A stretch of 64,000 bases of DNA from Megachile rotundata (Eukaryota > Arthropoda > Insecta > Hymenoptera > Megachilidae): NCBI RefSeq assembly GCF_050947335.1, contig NC_134995.1, positions 8,098,501 through 8,162,500 on the forward strand. The letters run 5' to 3'. The position numbers and the translations under genes were made by a program. Of this stretch, positions 20,786-33,600 are shown piece after piece. The notes under the pieces are model-generated. The model made no database searches. It was given only the letters and a program-made list of their open reading frames with translations, and had not been told where the DNA came from. The first letter of the stretch is position 1, and each line of letters opens with the position of its first letter.

Positions 20786-22335
20786 ATTTTCCAAGTCACC
20801 AAGTCTTGTGTTTAACTTCGGTTTCGTACATCGTTAACTAGGTTATGTTCGCTTCATCCGCATGTTTAGCTGATTGCAATGTGCGGTCCACGCTCTGGTT
20901 AGCTAAACCAGGCACAGATGGCTTGAAAGTTATTATAATTCATTAGCTGCGGTTAGTTCAACCATGCTTTCTCTAAATACCTAACGAAATATGCAGGTAT
21001 TTATCGCAAAACGTGTCATAACCAGTGAAACGTACATTTAAGAATACGAGTACATTTAAAATTACAAGTATAATAAAAACATGTTTGGTAATCATACTTA
21101 AGACATATTTGGCAATATTATTAAGAAGTTTGTTAGAAATATTATGAGGGACAATTGCAAAATTATTGTATAAACATTATACAAATATAATGCGTTGTAT
21201 GATAAATATATACAAATATATTGAACATAACATATAGCACATATGTACACATATGGTAAATATAATATGTAGAAAATGCATATAAATATAATAATCATAA
21301 CATATAATAAATACGTACAAATATAATGAACGTAATAAACTTAACATATAACAAATAATTACATATAAAATAAATATAACATAATATATTAAATACACAC
21401 ATGTACTAACATTTACCAGAATTTTTAAGCGCAGAAAATTTCAAACGATTTCACAAAACAAGGTCGCAGTAAAACGTCCATTTTAAGCTTGAAGTTTAAT
21501 TAAAACTCTATTTTCGTTTCAACGAAATTTTTCTAAAACCGTACGAAACGACTTCGCAGCGAGACACAAATAAAAGACTCGAAATGCCTTTCAGCGCTAA
21601 TTAAACCGTCGTTTCGTTTTCTGAATCCAGAGAAATTTCAATCTTCCGTTTAACAGTAACGATAGAAGCACTCGAAAGTTAATTGAAGCAAGATGAATTA
21701 CACAAATTAACGGTGTAATTAGTGCAATGCCAAATCGTGAGATTTTATTCCAACGAAACGCACGCAAACATTAGCGGTTACGTTAACTACAATCCACTGA
21801 AAGTAACCTCCCATGGGAATTCGCGCTAATTAGGACCGGGCATCGAGAGCTTTTAATTAATACTGTAACTGTTGGGCTTTTGTACCGCGTCTTGCGTAAC
21901 AATTACGCGAAATAGAGATTACAACTTTTTTTTCATATTGCTGTTGTAAGTCTCGTAATTAAGCAACCGTTATCAGTAAACGTATAATGCTAATTAAGAG
22001 CGAGTACAGTGTATATTATTAATTAACAATGATCTTTATGGCCGATCGTGATGTTTAAATGTTACGATTTAAATGTGAAGTATAATTACTGTAATGATAG
22101 GGCAAAGAAAAATTATCTGATTTCGTAGTGGAGTGCTGCATGCGATTCTTAATGAAATGCTTTAATCCTGTTATTTGATAACGTAGGTATTTACTGCTGT
22201 ATTAAAATTTAAGTACAGGAAGCAGTGGTTCAAGTTCTATTTTCAGTGTGATGAATTTTATTCTGTTTCAAGATTTTATTAATGTTTAGTAGTAAATTAT
22301 TAATTCTAGTTATTATTTATGTTTATTATGTGTCT
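20786..22335. other. Unique sequence, no gene recognised
   Basis: A GC-richer island at 20800-21000, then AT-rich DNA with ATATAAT/ACATAT runs (21060-21410), then a conserved-looking island at about 21420-22050 rich in TAATTA homeodomain-type motifs. Minus frames in the AT-rich part (21098-21398) are compositional. Confidence 0.4.
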
Positions 22336-23880
22336 GAAGTTACTGGACTCCTAGAGTGGGATATGAAGGGTTTGGAATATGTAGATTTGGGATGTGGAGA
22401 TTTGTGGTATGAGGAGTTGGAGATATGAGGATTTGGGGTATGTGGGATTTGTGATATGTAGAATTTGGGATATGTGGGATTTGGGATATATGAGATTTGG
22501 GATATGTGGGATTTGAGATATGTGGAATTTGGGATACGTGGGATTTGGGATATGTAGAATTTGCGATATGTGGGATTTGGCATATGTGGGATTTGGGATA
22601 TGTGGGATTTGGCATATGTGGGATTTGGGATCTGTGGAATAATGGGATATGTAGGATTTGTGATATGTGGGATTTGGGATATATGGGATTTGGGATATGT
22701 GGGATTTGGGATATGTGAGATTTGGGATATGTGAGATTTGGAATATGTGGGATTTGGGACATATGGGATTTGGGACATGTGGGATTTGGGACATGTGGGA
22801 TTTGGGACATGTGGAATTTGGGATATGTGGAATTTGGAATATGTGGAATTTGGGATATGTGGGATTTGGAATATGTGGGATTTGGGATATATGGAATTTG
22901 GGATATGTGGAATTTGGGATATGTGGAATTTGGGATATGAGGAATTTGGGATATGTGGGATTTGTGATATGTGGGATTTGGAATATGTGGGATTTGGGAC
23001 ATATGGGATTTGGGACATGTGGGATTTGGGACATGTGGGATTTGGGACATGTGGGATTTGGGACATGTGGGATTTGGGACATGTGGAATTTGGGATATGT
23101 GGAATTTGGAATATGTGGAATTTGGGATATGTGGGATTTGGAATATGTGGAATTTGGGATATGTGGGATTTGGAATATGTGGGATTTGGGATATATGGAA
23201 TTTGGGATATGTGGAATTTGGGATATGTGGAATTTGGGATATGAGGAATTTGGGATATGTGGGATTTGTGATATGTGGGATTTGGAATATGTGGGATTTG
23301 GGACATATGGGATTTGGGACATGTGGGATTTGGGACATGTGGGATTTGGGACATGTGGAATTTGGGATATGTGGAATTTGGGATATGTGGAATTTGGGAT
23401 ATGTGGAATTTGGGATATGTGGAATTTGGGATATGTGGGATTTAGGATATGTGGGATTTGGGATATGTGGAATTTGGGATATATGGGATTTGGGATATAT
23501 GGTATTTGGGATATGTGGTATTTGGGATATGTGGAATTTGGGATATGTGGAATTTGGAATATGACGATTTGGAGTATGGAGACTTGGAATATGAAAATTT
23601 GGCATATGAAAGGTTTGGTATATATACATTTGAAGTATAAGGATTTAGGATATGAGGAGTTGAGATATGAGAAGTTAGGATATGAAGATTTGGTATATGA
23701 AAGTTTTAAGATATGGAAATTTGGGACATGTAAATTTGTGGTATAAGGACTTGGAATATGAGGGTCTTGGCATATGAAGATTTAAGATATAGTGCTTTGC
23801 GTCATGACAATTTGGGATATTGAAAGTGATGTGGAGATTTGAGGTATATTAACTTAAAGATTCAGGATGTGGAGGTCCTT
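22336..23880. repeat. 16-bp G-rich minisatellite, third copy of the family
   Basis: About 75 units of GGGATATGTGGGATTT and close variants (ACATGT, TATATGG, GGAATTTG), with a repeated larger block of roughly 240-250 bp (compare 22738-22990 with 22980-23300). Plus is G-rich. Open frames up to 429 codons on the minus and 359 on the plus strand are stop-free repeat translations with a 16-residue period. Confidence 0.95.
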
Positions 23881-24249
23881 TTACAAACCCAATACTTAAA
23901 TTTTAACTAATAACATTTCATACTATTTATCTCTATTAATAACTAGTTAAGTAACACTAAATACAGGAAATCTTAACCACATCCAAATTCTATTAAACGA
24001 CTTATATGACCAAAAGCAAAAAGTAAGGCTATAAAATTGTTTCATCACAGTTTAAGAACCCATGTCTTAACTCTAACCTCACAGCCATGTCCAGCGAACC
24101 CTCTAGAGTCCAGGCCCCCTAAACTTGAGATTAGATTTTCAAAAAATGAAAAATTTAATATGCTTCTACATCTACACCCATGAATTCACCAAATTCCCCA
24201 TCTGCCCATCACCGTTTACTCCTCGAATTTCATTTTCCAATTGTTCCAG
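23881..24249. other. Unique AT-rich sequence
   Basis: No gene or array seen. It ends in a pyrimidine-rich stretch that could serve the acceptor at 24249. Confidence 0.4.
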
Positions 24250-24437
24250 TAACCGAACGGTATAGATACATACAAGTGATAGAGCCCGAATTGAAAGTTC
24301 TCACAACCCGGAGAACGTGTCCAGAGGACTATATCGGAAATCCCAGCGTCAAGTACGCTGTTCGAGGGTCGTTACGGAGGCGAGAGAACCGTAGCTTCCT
24401 TCGGCCTGACGATAAGGATAATAGCCGCATCGCATAA
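24250..24437 (+). CDS. Weak candidate terminal exon
   Basis: A good acceptor, TTTCCAATTGTTCCAG (ending 24249), leads into a 61-codon frame (TERYRYIQVIEPELKVL, TCPEDYIGNPSVKYAVRG, then basic residues, ending KDNSRIA) closed by TAA at 24435-24437. The frame continues upstream to an ATG at 24180. The opposite strand is also partly open, so GC-rich composition could explain it. No family is recognised. Confidence 0.25.
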
Positions 24438-24880
24438 TAGAATCGGCAACGTTTTGCGTCGTGATCACCTCCGATGATCGTTCGCCAATAAATAACGTAA
24501 CAAAAGAGCGCGTAAATGACAAGATGGCCGTTCGCGTGGGATACCTTCCTCTCTTCTGGAACGTTCCGGCGGTATTACCCTTCTTCCTTTTATCTCCCTC
24601 AAGCTGGGGCCTGATGTAAGATTATACAGAATTTAAATTTCATACAAATCGGATGCAATGTTGGTGTTCTGTGGGATGCGCGACTTAACGGCTGCTTTTA
24701 TCGAAGTTATTTGCGGTTGAGAGACAATTAAAGTGCGTGGGTGGAGAGGGTTGTGGCGGTTATAAGGTTCAATTTTAATTGATGTAATAATCGCTTTGGT
24801 TTTAGGTGTTAGGATGCAGGATGTTATTATGAGGATGTGATGTAGATAGCTGTCCAAGGTTTTTTTTATATGATCAATAC
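24438..24880. other. Unique island, no gene recognised
   Basis: GC-richer to about 24620 with an ACAAGATGGCCG motif; then degenerate G-rich sequence. Nothing coding seen. Confidence 0.35.
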
Positions 24881-25925
24881 GGAGGTGGAATATGGGAGTT
24901 TGGTTCGTGAGAGTTTGGAGTATGGGATATGAAGGATTTGGGATGAGGAGATTTGGGGTGTGAGGACTTGGAATAGGAGGAGTTGGAGTATGTGGACTTG
25001 GGATGTGAAGGGTTTGGGGTATGAGGACTTGGGATATGAGGAGTTGGAGTATGTGGACTTGGGATGTGAAGGTTTGGCATATGAAAGGTTTGGTATATGG
25101 AGATTAGGGATGTGAAGATTTGGCATGTGGAGATTTAGGACATGGAGACTTGGGATATGAAGAATTTGGGATCAGGAGATTTGGGGTATGAGGACTTGGG
25201 ATAGGAGGAGTTGGAGTGTGTGGACTTGGGATGTGATGCGTTTGGGGTATGAGGACTTAGGACATGAGGAGTTGGAGTATGTGGACTTGGGATGTGAAGG
25301 TTAGGCATATGAAAGGTTTGGTCTTTGCAGATTTGGAATGTGAAGATTTGGGATGTGGAGATTTAGGACATGGAGACTTGGGATATGAAGGATTTGGGAT
25401 GTGGAGATTTGTGGTATGAGGACTTGGGCTAGGAGGAGTTGGAGTATGTGGACTTGGGATGTGAAGGGTTTGGGGTATGAGGACTTGGGATATGAGGAGT
25501 TGGAGTATGTGGACTTGGGATGTGATGGGTTTGGGGTATGAGGACTTAGGATATGAGGAGTTGGAGTATGTGGACTTGGGATATGAAGGTTTGGTCTATG
25601 GAGATTTGGGATGTGGAGATTTAGGACATGGAGATTTGGGATATGAAGGATTTGTGATATGGAGATTTGGGGTATGAGGACTTGGGATAGGAGGAGTTGG
25701 AGTATGTGGACTTGGGATGTGATGGGTTTGGGGTATGAGGACTTGGGATGCGAGGAGTTGGAGTATGTAGACTTGGGATGTGAAGGTTAGGCTTATGAAA
25801 GGTTTGGTACATGGAGATTTGGGATGTGAAGATTTGGGGTATGGGGACTTGGGATATGAGGAGTTGATATATCAAGACTTGGGATATGAAAATTTACGGT
25901 ATGAGGACTTGGGATAGGAGCAATC
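24881..25925. repeat. G-rich tandem array, longer composite units
   Basis: Units such as GAGGAGTTGGAGTATGTGGA plus CTTGGGATGTGAAGG and GATTTGGGATGTGGA recur with a composite period of about 240 bp, the same blocks returning near 24960, 25200, 25430 and 25690. It is related in style to the TTTGGGATATGTGG family. Confidence 0.85.
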
Positions 25926-26750
25926 AGCACAAAAATTCAACTACCTAACAAAGTTCCTAGTAAGACTTACCAGCACCTAATATAGTAATATAAACCATCC
26001 CTAATATACACTCCCCCTAAAGTACAATATAACAGCAACCCAAATAACCATCTAAATTATAACAAACTAACCTCGAAACTTATAATAAACTAACCTTTCT
26101 TAAACGAATAAAACATTGGAACCCAACTCGTGTTACGTGATTCGACGAGTATCCACGCGAAGCCCTTCTCCATTCCGCACACGTGTTAACACGAGCGCGT
26201 GCGGACGAAGAGCTGATCGTCAGATGAGTTCGCCACGTAGCCCCAGAGCCGCGTCACGGGCAATTAATTTCACACGAGATCCGCGCCCGTTACATTTGCA
26301 TGTCCGATTGCCCGTAACGCTGAATTAGAGATAATATCTTAGCCGTGGCTCGCACCTATTACAATATTAAATGCTTCAGCGGACTCCAACCGGCGGACCG
26401 GCATCGTCGCGAAAAAAATCGCGTGCTTCAGATACTAGATTGCGCTTCCCCGGTACCGTTGCTGGCCTTTCCAGTGAACACCTTTCAAATGCGATAGAGG
26501 AATACTATTCGAATATTTGCTACGGTGATGCATGAGTTTTTGTTGGAGTGTAGGCAAGTTTGTACCAGATGTATTCAGATTTAATAACATGATGGGAAGT
26601 ATAACTGGACTATTCATTTAAAATGTGATTTGTTTGTTGTACATGTAAATTTGAATATTCTTTAAGTCGGTAATTTAGTAGTTTGATAATATGAATATTT
26701 TGAAATTCAAAAAATTAAGTGTGCAGCAATTCTTGAGTTTGAAAAATTGA
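25926..26750. other. Unique island with POU octamer and CpG-rich core
   Basis: The core at about 26110-26420 is GC-rich and has GGGCAATTAATTT (homeodomain-type) and ATTTGCAT (26294-26301, a perfect POU octamer) between two GCCCG blocks. The 70-codon frame at 26116-26328 starts at TTG and is compositional. The best reading is a regulatory element. Confidence 0.35.
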
Positions 26751-27515
26751 GAAAAACAAAACTTTAAAATCTAATAATCTGAAAACTTGAAAATTTAAAG
26801 AGTTGAAACTTGCAGACTTAAAACTTAAAGCTTGAAACTTTAAACTTTAAACCTGAAACTTGAAACCTAAACTTAAAAACATGAAATCTGAAACTTTAAA
26901 CTTAAAACCTGAAACTTGAAGACTAAAATCTGAAACATGAAACTTGAAACCTAAAACCTGAAACCTGAAACTTGAAACCTGAAACTTGAAACCTGAAACT
27001 TGAAACCTGAAACTTGAAACCTGAAACCTGAAACTTGAAACCTGAAACTTGAAACCTGAAACTTGAAACCTGAAACTTGAAACCTGAAACTTGAAATCTG
27101 AAACTTAAAAACTTGAAATCTGAAACTTAAAACTTGAAACCTGAAACTTGAAACCTGAAACCTGAAACTTGAAACCTGAAACTTGAAACCTGAAACTTGA
27201 AACCTGAAACTTGAAACCTGAAACTTGAAACCTGAAACTTGAAACCTGAAACTTGAAACCTGAAACTTGAAACCTGAAACTTGAAACCTAAAACCTGAAA
27301 CTTGAAACCTGAAACTTGAAACTTGAAACCTGAAACCTGAAACCTGAAACTTGAAACTTGAAACCTGAAACCTAAAACCTGAAACTTGAAACCTGAAACT
27401 TGAAACTTGAAACCTGAAACCTGAAACCTGAAACTTGAAACTTGAAACCTGAAACCTGAAACTTGAAACTTGAAACCTGAAACCTGAAACTTGAAACCTA
27501 AAACCTGAAACTTGA
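26751..27515. repeat. 7/14-bp GAAACCTGAAACTT array
   Basis: About 85 heptamers alternating GAAACCT and GAAACTT. The 231-codon minus-strand frame (SGFRFQVSSFRFQV repeats) is the translation of 7-bp units with a 7-residue period and is not a gene. Confidence 0.95.
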
Positions 27516-28435
27516 ATCTTTACAAATATAAAAATTGCCAAACTTCTAAATTGCAAATTTAAAAGAAATACTAAAGTTCTTCCAAGAATACCAATTTCGA
27601 ATATTCGTGTAAGACTACAACCCATCCTAAAATCCAAACATGACACAGTATTCCAATTAATTTACCGCATAGTGCCAATCGTTAAAAGCAATTCAATTAT
27701 TATTAATACATACTCGATGCATACAAACGAAGTACTGATTTACTGTATTAATTAGATGCGAACATTGTAACATTTCATAACGACAAGCAGCGAACAAGGT
27801 AAAATTATTGCTTTTCAGCGTCACATGGTTCCGAATATTAACGGCGTCGATTAATAATACTTCGTCGATCTATTTACATATTCGGGTCACACAGAGTAAT
27901 TGCAAAACGTCATACAGCACCTGTACCTATTATTTAAGCATATTATAGTAACGAGTTTGGTGAACTTTGATTATTCGTGTAAATCGAGCTACTTAACTTA
28001 ACAAATCGTGTTTGTTTCAAATTTTGGGTACAATATTACGTGTTCACGTTTCATGTGCTAATTTTATAAGAGTAGACTGTCATTCAGAGAAACTATTCGA
28101 TTTATATTATGGACTCGATAAACTAGTAAAACTGGTGACATTATCGATGTTAAGTGGAATTTCTCTTAATACATATTCATGCTTCTATTTTTGTTATATT
28201 TATTATATGTATTATGCATCAACCTGCGGAGACTTAATTTCCGCGATTATGATATAACGGTTACGCATGATTATTCGAGGGAATATAACTTTCTTTTACG
28301 AATAACTGGTTCTGTAAATGGTATTACTTTCCTTTGCGGTTAACTGTAATTGTCTGGGTGGAATTGTAAAAATATCTGAGGAAAGGTACACGGTTTCAGT
28401 CGAAGAAAGTGGGGAACAATTATCACATATTAAGA
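27516..28435. other. Unique sequence, no gene recognised
   Basis: AT-rich with TTAATTA-type motifs. An 81-codon plus frame at 28012-28257 begins at a TTG codon and is not supported by splice sites or similarity. Confidence 0.35.
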
Positions 28436-28990
28436 TTAATACATGTTTCATGTATTAAAATTTATATTTTGTAAAATTAGTAAAATTTGAAAAATTTGAA
28501 GAACTTGTAAAATTAACAAAACTTGTAAAATTTACAAAGCTTGTAAAATTTTAAAACTTGTAAAATTGATAAAATTTATAAAATTTGAAGAACTTGTATT
28601 TGTGAAATTTATAAAATTTATAAAACTTGTAAAATTTGTAAAACTTGTAAAATCTGTATAACTTGTAAAAATTGTAAAATTTGTATAACTTGTAAAAATT
28701 GTAAAATTTGTATAACTTGTAAAATTGGTATAACTTGTAAAATTTGTAAAAATTGTAAAAATTGTAAAATTTGTAAAAATTGTAAAATTTGTAAAAATTG
28801 TAAAATTTGTAAAAATTGTAAAATTTGTAAAATTTGTAAAATTTGTATAACTTGTAAAAATTGTAAAATTTGTATAACTTGTAAAAATTGTAAAATTTGT
28901 AAAATTTGTAAAAATTGTAAAAATTGTAAAAATTGTATAACTTATAAAAATTGTAAAAATTGTAAAATTTGTGAAATTTGTAAAGTGTAC
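28436..28990. repeat. 9-bp TAAAATTTG / TAAAAATTG array
   Basis: Tandem nonamers TAAAATTTG, TAAAAATTG and TATAACTTG over 550 bp. Confidence 0.9.
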
Positions 28991-29585
28991 TAAAAATTAT
29001 AAATACACACTCAAAATCACGAGAGACACCTGCCAGACTTCCTACTTATTATACACCTATTTTTAAAAACTCAGTTATATTCTTTCGTCCCACGGTGCTC
29101 TTTAATTGAAACAGCTACACGTTCGTAGAGCAGCTGGCCGAGTTGAATGCGCTGTGCTCTTTGCGATGCAAAATTAAATCGGAGGTCTTATCTGCAGCAT
29201 CTGCGACATAGTGATCCGCGTTCTATGGGAGCCAGTAATTCCCTGAGCTTCTTCGTGCCTGTAGACACAGATTCAGACGCTATGCGTCCCGTAAACAAAC
29301 TCCCGATCCCATTGTTCTGAACGGTACAAGGATCTGAATTTTATAGCTCCGATTATTGCCGTGTTACGGACTTTTTAATGTAATCAACACGTTTAGCAAC
29401 TGCTATATTCAACGTGTTATCACGTGTATCGGGAAACAGAGTTGGTATCGGAATTCTGTGAATTCGGAAGAGCTGGTTTGTAATGAAGACACATTAGTTT
29501 TTTACGGTGTTAGTGTCATGGGGTTCATTTTTAAAACACAGATAAGAAATTTGGTTTGGAATTTTTATGGTAGCAATTTAAAAAT
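28991..29585. other. Unique island, no gene recognised
   Basis: The core at 29090-29340 is GC-richer. The 77-codon plus frame at 29356-29589 lacks recognisable content. Confidence 0.35.
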
Positions 29586-30315
29586 GTGAAAAACTGAAGA
29601 ATTGAAGAATTGAAAGAATTGAAGAATTGAAGAATTGAAGAATTGGGGAATTGAAGAATTGAAGAATGGAAGAATTGAGAAATTGAGGAATTGTGGAATT
29701 GTGGAATTGAAGAATTGAAAAATTGAAGAATTGAAGAATTGAGGAATTGAGGAATTGAGGAATTGAAGAATTGAAGAATTGAAAAATTGAAGAATTGGTG
29801 CATTGAAGAATTGAAGAGTTGAAAAATTGAAGAATTAAAGAATTAAAGAATTAAAGAATTAAAGAATTAAAGGATTAAAGAATTTAACTAAAGAATTGAA
29901 CAATTGAAAGACTGGAAGAATTGAAAAATTGAAAAATTGATAAATCGAGAAATTGAGACATTGAGAAATTGAGAAATTGAGAAATTGAGAAATTGAGAAA
30001 TTGAGAAATTAAGAAACTGAGAAATTGAGAAGTTGAAAAATCGAGAAATTGAGAAATCGAGAAATCGAGAAATTGAGAAATTGAGAAATTGAGAAATTGA
30101 GAAATTGAAAACTTGAAAAATTGAAAACTTAAAAAATTGAATACTTGAAAAATTGAAACTTGAAAAATTGAATACTTGAGAAATTGAAAAATTAAAAAAT
30201 TAAAAAATTGGAAAATCAAATACTTGAAAGTGGAAACTAGAAAAATTGAAAGATTGAAAAATTGAAAAATTGAAAAATTGAAAGATTGAAAAATTGAAAA
30301 ATCGAATAACTAAAG
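29586..30315. repeat. 8-bp AAGAATTG / GAGAAATT array
   Basis: Units are AAGAATTG (29595-29820), AAGAATTA (29830-29885) and GAGAAATT (29940-30105), then GAAAAATT with GAATACTT. Same sequence style as the 20.0-kb and 38.3-kb arrays. Minus frames are artefacts. Confidence 0.92.
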
Positions 30316-31270
30316 AACCGAAAAATAGAAGATCTAAAAAGTTGGAACCGACTTTATTCTCCCCCAAAATAATTGTAAATTACCCACAATAACACTACAT
30401 AACACATCAATCACCATCCAAATGAACAAACAACCCGACAACCCGAACAGAAATATAAAAGATTCCTCTCCAGAACAAAGGTGGTTAATATATAGCAGCC
30501 ATTATATTCCCGACAGAAGGTTGTAAATATGATGATAGAGGGTCGTGTGGCCCCGGAAGTTTCGCAATGACGTTCTCGTCACAATTCCCTTCCGGTTCTT
30601 GAGGGCAGCTCGCGTGGGTGTCGCGCGCCGATTATGCGAAATGGGCGGTTGCGTGTGCACGCACTCACGTTCCGCAAGAAGAAGACCTATTACGGCTCTT
30701 CTGCTGGACAATGCCATTATTTCTACGTTTGAGAGGCACGCGAATGTGTACCATTGTGTCGTGCAGCACGATGGATGGCGGCGAGATTACACGATAGGCG
30801 CGAAGATATCGTTGTTTATGCGCGCGGAACAATAAGCAGCTTCGACGATGACTTATTCTTCGTGATCGAGATGCGAAAGTCGATGAAAATGTTTTCTCGC
30901 TGTCGATTTTCTTGTACTCGCACGCGAGCGTAACTGTTGAACGCTAGTGTAACTATAGAGGCTCCTGGTACTGCATTTGGGTGTATTACGACCGCCATTT
31001 TCTTTGAGTTGAAATTTTGAAGGTAGACTAAGGTAGAATCTGTATTTGCAGTATAGATTTGCTGCATAAAGGTATAATATCTTTCGAGGCACCTGTGTCT
31101 GATTCAACTAACCGAAGCCAAGCAGTCAGCGAAATAGGCGGATGAGGCGAAAGCAATCGAGCTAAAAGTGTGTAGCTATATTTCAAGCACTCAGGTGCAC
31201 CTGATCGTCTGCATATCGTGTGATTCATTGAAATTTTTGAAGTAAAGCAATGTTATGGAGGAATTTTTGT
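30316..31270. other. CpG-rich island, possible promoter
   Basis: Contains CCCCGGAAGTTTCGCAATGACG near 30551 (ETS-like CCGGAAGT), several GCGCGC runs and GACCGCCATTTTC near 30990. Frames are open on both strands (for example plus 30545-30835, 96 codons, GTG start; minus 30502-30717, 71 codons), so openness is not informative. It could be a promoter with a first exon; no protein is recognised. Confidence 0.3.
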
Positions 31271-32400
31271 GGGGTGAATATGAATGACTATCAAATTTTC
31301 ATGTTACCAAATTCGCAAATAATAAAATTTGTAAATTAATAAGTTCTCAAAGCATCAAATTCTCATATCATCAAATTCTTATATTATCAAATTATCAAAT
31401 TACTAAAGTCTCAAATTACCGATTCTCAAATTACCAAATTCTCATATTACAAAATTTTCAAATTACCAATTCTCATATTACCAAATTCTTATATTAACAA
31501 ATTCTTAATTTCCCCAAAATGCATTGAATTCTCCAGATTCCCAAGATTCCACAGATTCCCCAGGTTCCCCAGATACCCCCGATTCTCCAGATTCCCCGAA
31601 TTCCCCAGATTCCACAAATTCTAAACATTCTCAAAATTTCCCCAAATTCTCAAAATATTTTATATTCTCCAAATTCCCCAAATTCCCTAAATTCCCCAAA
31701 TTCCCCAAACTCCCTAAATTCTCCAAATTCTCCAAATTCCCTAAATTCTCCAAACTCCCCAAATTCTCCAAATTCTCCAAATTCCTTAAATTCCCCAAAT
31801 TTACCAAACTCTCCAAATTCCTTAAATTCCTCAAATTCCCCAAATTCCCCAAATCACCCAGATCTTCCAAATTTTTCAAACTCACTAAATTTCCTAAATT
31901 CTCTAAATTCCCTAAATTCCCAAATTTTTCAAATTCCTCAAATTCCCAAAATTCCCAAATTTCCCAAATTTCTCAAATTCCTCAAATTCTCAAAATCCCA
32001 AATTTCCCAAAATCCCAAATCCCCAAAATCCCAAATCCCCAAAATCCCAAATCCCCAAAATCCCAAATCCCCAAAATCCCAAATCCCCAAAATCCCAAAT
32101 CCCCAAAATCCCAAATCCCCAAAATCCCAAATCCCCAAAATCCCAAATCCCCAAAATCCCAAATCCCCAAAATCCCAAATCCCCAAAATCCCAAATCCCC
32201 AAAATCCCAAATTTCCCAAATCCCCCAAAATTCCTAAATTCACAAAAATCCCAAATTCTCCAAAACCTCAATTTCCTGAAATACCCAAATTCCCTAAATT
32301 CCCAAATTTTCCAAATTCCTCAAATTCCCCAAATTCCCCAAATTCCCCAAATTTCCCAAATTCCCCGAATTTCCAAGCTCTCAAATTCCTCTCCCAAGTA
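31271..32400. repeat. C-rich minisatellite including 16-bp CCCCAAAATCCCAAAT units
   Basis: 31300-31510 is decayed. 31520-31980 has CCCCAAATTCTCCAAATT-type 9-bp units. 31990-32215 has about fourteen near-perfect CCCCAAAATCCCAAAT units; the rest decays to 32400. Plus is C-rich. The 237-codon plus frame and the minus GILGIWDFGDLGFW frames are artefacts. Confidence 0.95.
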
Positions 32401-32999
32401 CACCGACTAAAAAATTTGCCAATTCCACGTCCCAAATTCGAAAATCCCTAAACTAGTAATAATAAAAATAAGAAAACAGCAAGTTAAAGCAACTAAAAAT
32501 CCCAGTACTTAAAAAATCTGTAAAATAATATACATTCTCAAAATATCACTCTAATTTCAAAATTCGCAACCACGTTCACAGCAACGAAGCTCTTCGGGTT
32601 ACTGACACCGCATAAATATACGGCGTATAGATAGAGGTGCCCAATTACTCGAACATGTGCCAGTATAGCGAAGTCAACTAATTTAGCTGGAGCTAAATCG
32701 AACGCGGCAGGTGTTAAAGAGTTATGCGAATCTTCGAGTGCACCAAGTATAATTCGCGTTTCGCCTTTCTCAAAGCCCCATCCGCATGTACGTCTCTCCT
32801 ATGCGAACGTTAATGGATGCGATACTGCCTTTTTAGCGTCTCTCGCATCGGGACTTCTTTTTTACACGAAATTCCGCGGGAATTTCCATTTTTATTTTCG
32901 CGATTGCGTCCGGGGATCGGCGTAAAAGCAACTTTTCTTTTTACGAACCCTCGTCTCTCGGCGTGCCAATTATGTAAGCACTGACATCACGTCGCAGTC
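32401..32999. other. Unique island with a kappaB-like palindrome
   Basis: From 32560 the sequence is unique and GC-richer. GAAATTCC-gcg-GGAATTTC is a perfect inverted repeat at 32868-32886 and contains GGGAATTTCC (32878-32887), a consensus Rel/NF-kappaB site. No other feature is supported. Confidence 0.35.
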
Positions 33000-33200
33000 A
33001 TGCCCGATGGCGAAATTCTATTTTTAATCGAATACCTCGATACTTTGCAATTTAACGCGATGTTAATCGACGATATTAACATCCGACGAAGGATCACGTG
33101 GAAAACCAGGATCGAAATCGAGCGACGTGAAATGCTAATGGGAAGGGTGGAGAAAGATAAATCGTTTTCAATTGCAGATTTTTTTTCGCTGTCCGTCTGA
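33000..33200 (+). CDS. Weak candidate ORF, unrecognised
   Basis: ATG-initiated frame of 66 codons with an upstream in-frame TGA. It reads MPDGEILFLIEYLDTL, then NAMLIDDINIRRRI, and a charged stretch EIERREMLMGRVEKDKS before TGA at 33198-33200. The composition is unusually protein-like for the region, but no family is recognised and there is no supporting exon. Within it TTTTCAATTGCAG (ending about 33177) and, 97 bases further on, CTTCTTTTTAATTGCAG (ending 33274) look like acceptors, so the true structure may differ. Confidence 0.25.
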   Translation: MPDGEILFLIEYLDTLQFNAMLIDDINIRRRITWKTRIEIERREMLMGRVEKDKSFSIADFFSLSV

Positions 33201-33600
33201 CCGTGCGATACGTTCCCTCAGCTTGCGGGACTTGAGGAATAAATTTGCATAATTGTCTTCTTTTTAATTGCAGCCGTTCGAAAAGCGATTCCTCCTGTGA
33301 AAGTACCATATTTCTATCTGTCGGTTTACGTAAATTTATTCAATTTAAAATATTCAATTTTCATTGTATCGATTTCGAATGTATGATATGTGTTTATATA
33401 GCAGCTGAGTTGATAGTGCACTATAGACTTCTTATTTTATGGAATAGTTTTTAAATGAAAGAACAGTGGGTGCTGTTCCTTTAGACAAGTTAACGATATC
33501 AAGACAATTAATCTCGTTTATTTATTAATTAGTACTAAATTTTAAGGCAAAGTACTATATTTCAAAATATAGTGTCAAGGTCCTAATATTTTTACATATC
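33201..33600 (+). other. Strong acceptor-like site with short frame
   Basis: CTTCTTTTTAATTGCAG ends at 33274 and opens a frame of about 60 codons to 33454 (RSKSDSSCESTIFLSVGLR onward, hydrophobic toward the end). It may be a terminal exon; no similarity is recognised. The remainder is AT-rich. Confidence 0.2.

Noticed and set aside
22326..23746. Frames of 429 codons (minus) and 359 codons (plus) resembling a repeat protein
   Set aside because: Same 16-bp artefact; multiple frames open on both strands, no start context, no unique sequence.
25960..25980. GTAAGT donor on the minus strand (from ACTTACC on plus) as a second ratchet point
   Set aside because: The preceding minus-strand sequence is TTAGGTGCTG, without a pyrimidine tract or AG acceptor.
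26951..27646. 231-codon FRFQVSGFRFQV frame that looks like a beta-strand repeat protein
   Set aside because: It is a 7-bp tandem repeat read with a 7-residue period; unit variants alternate without regard to codon position.
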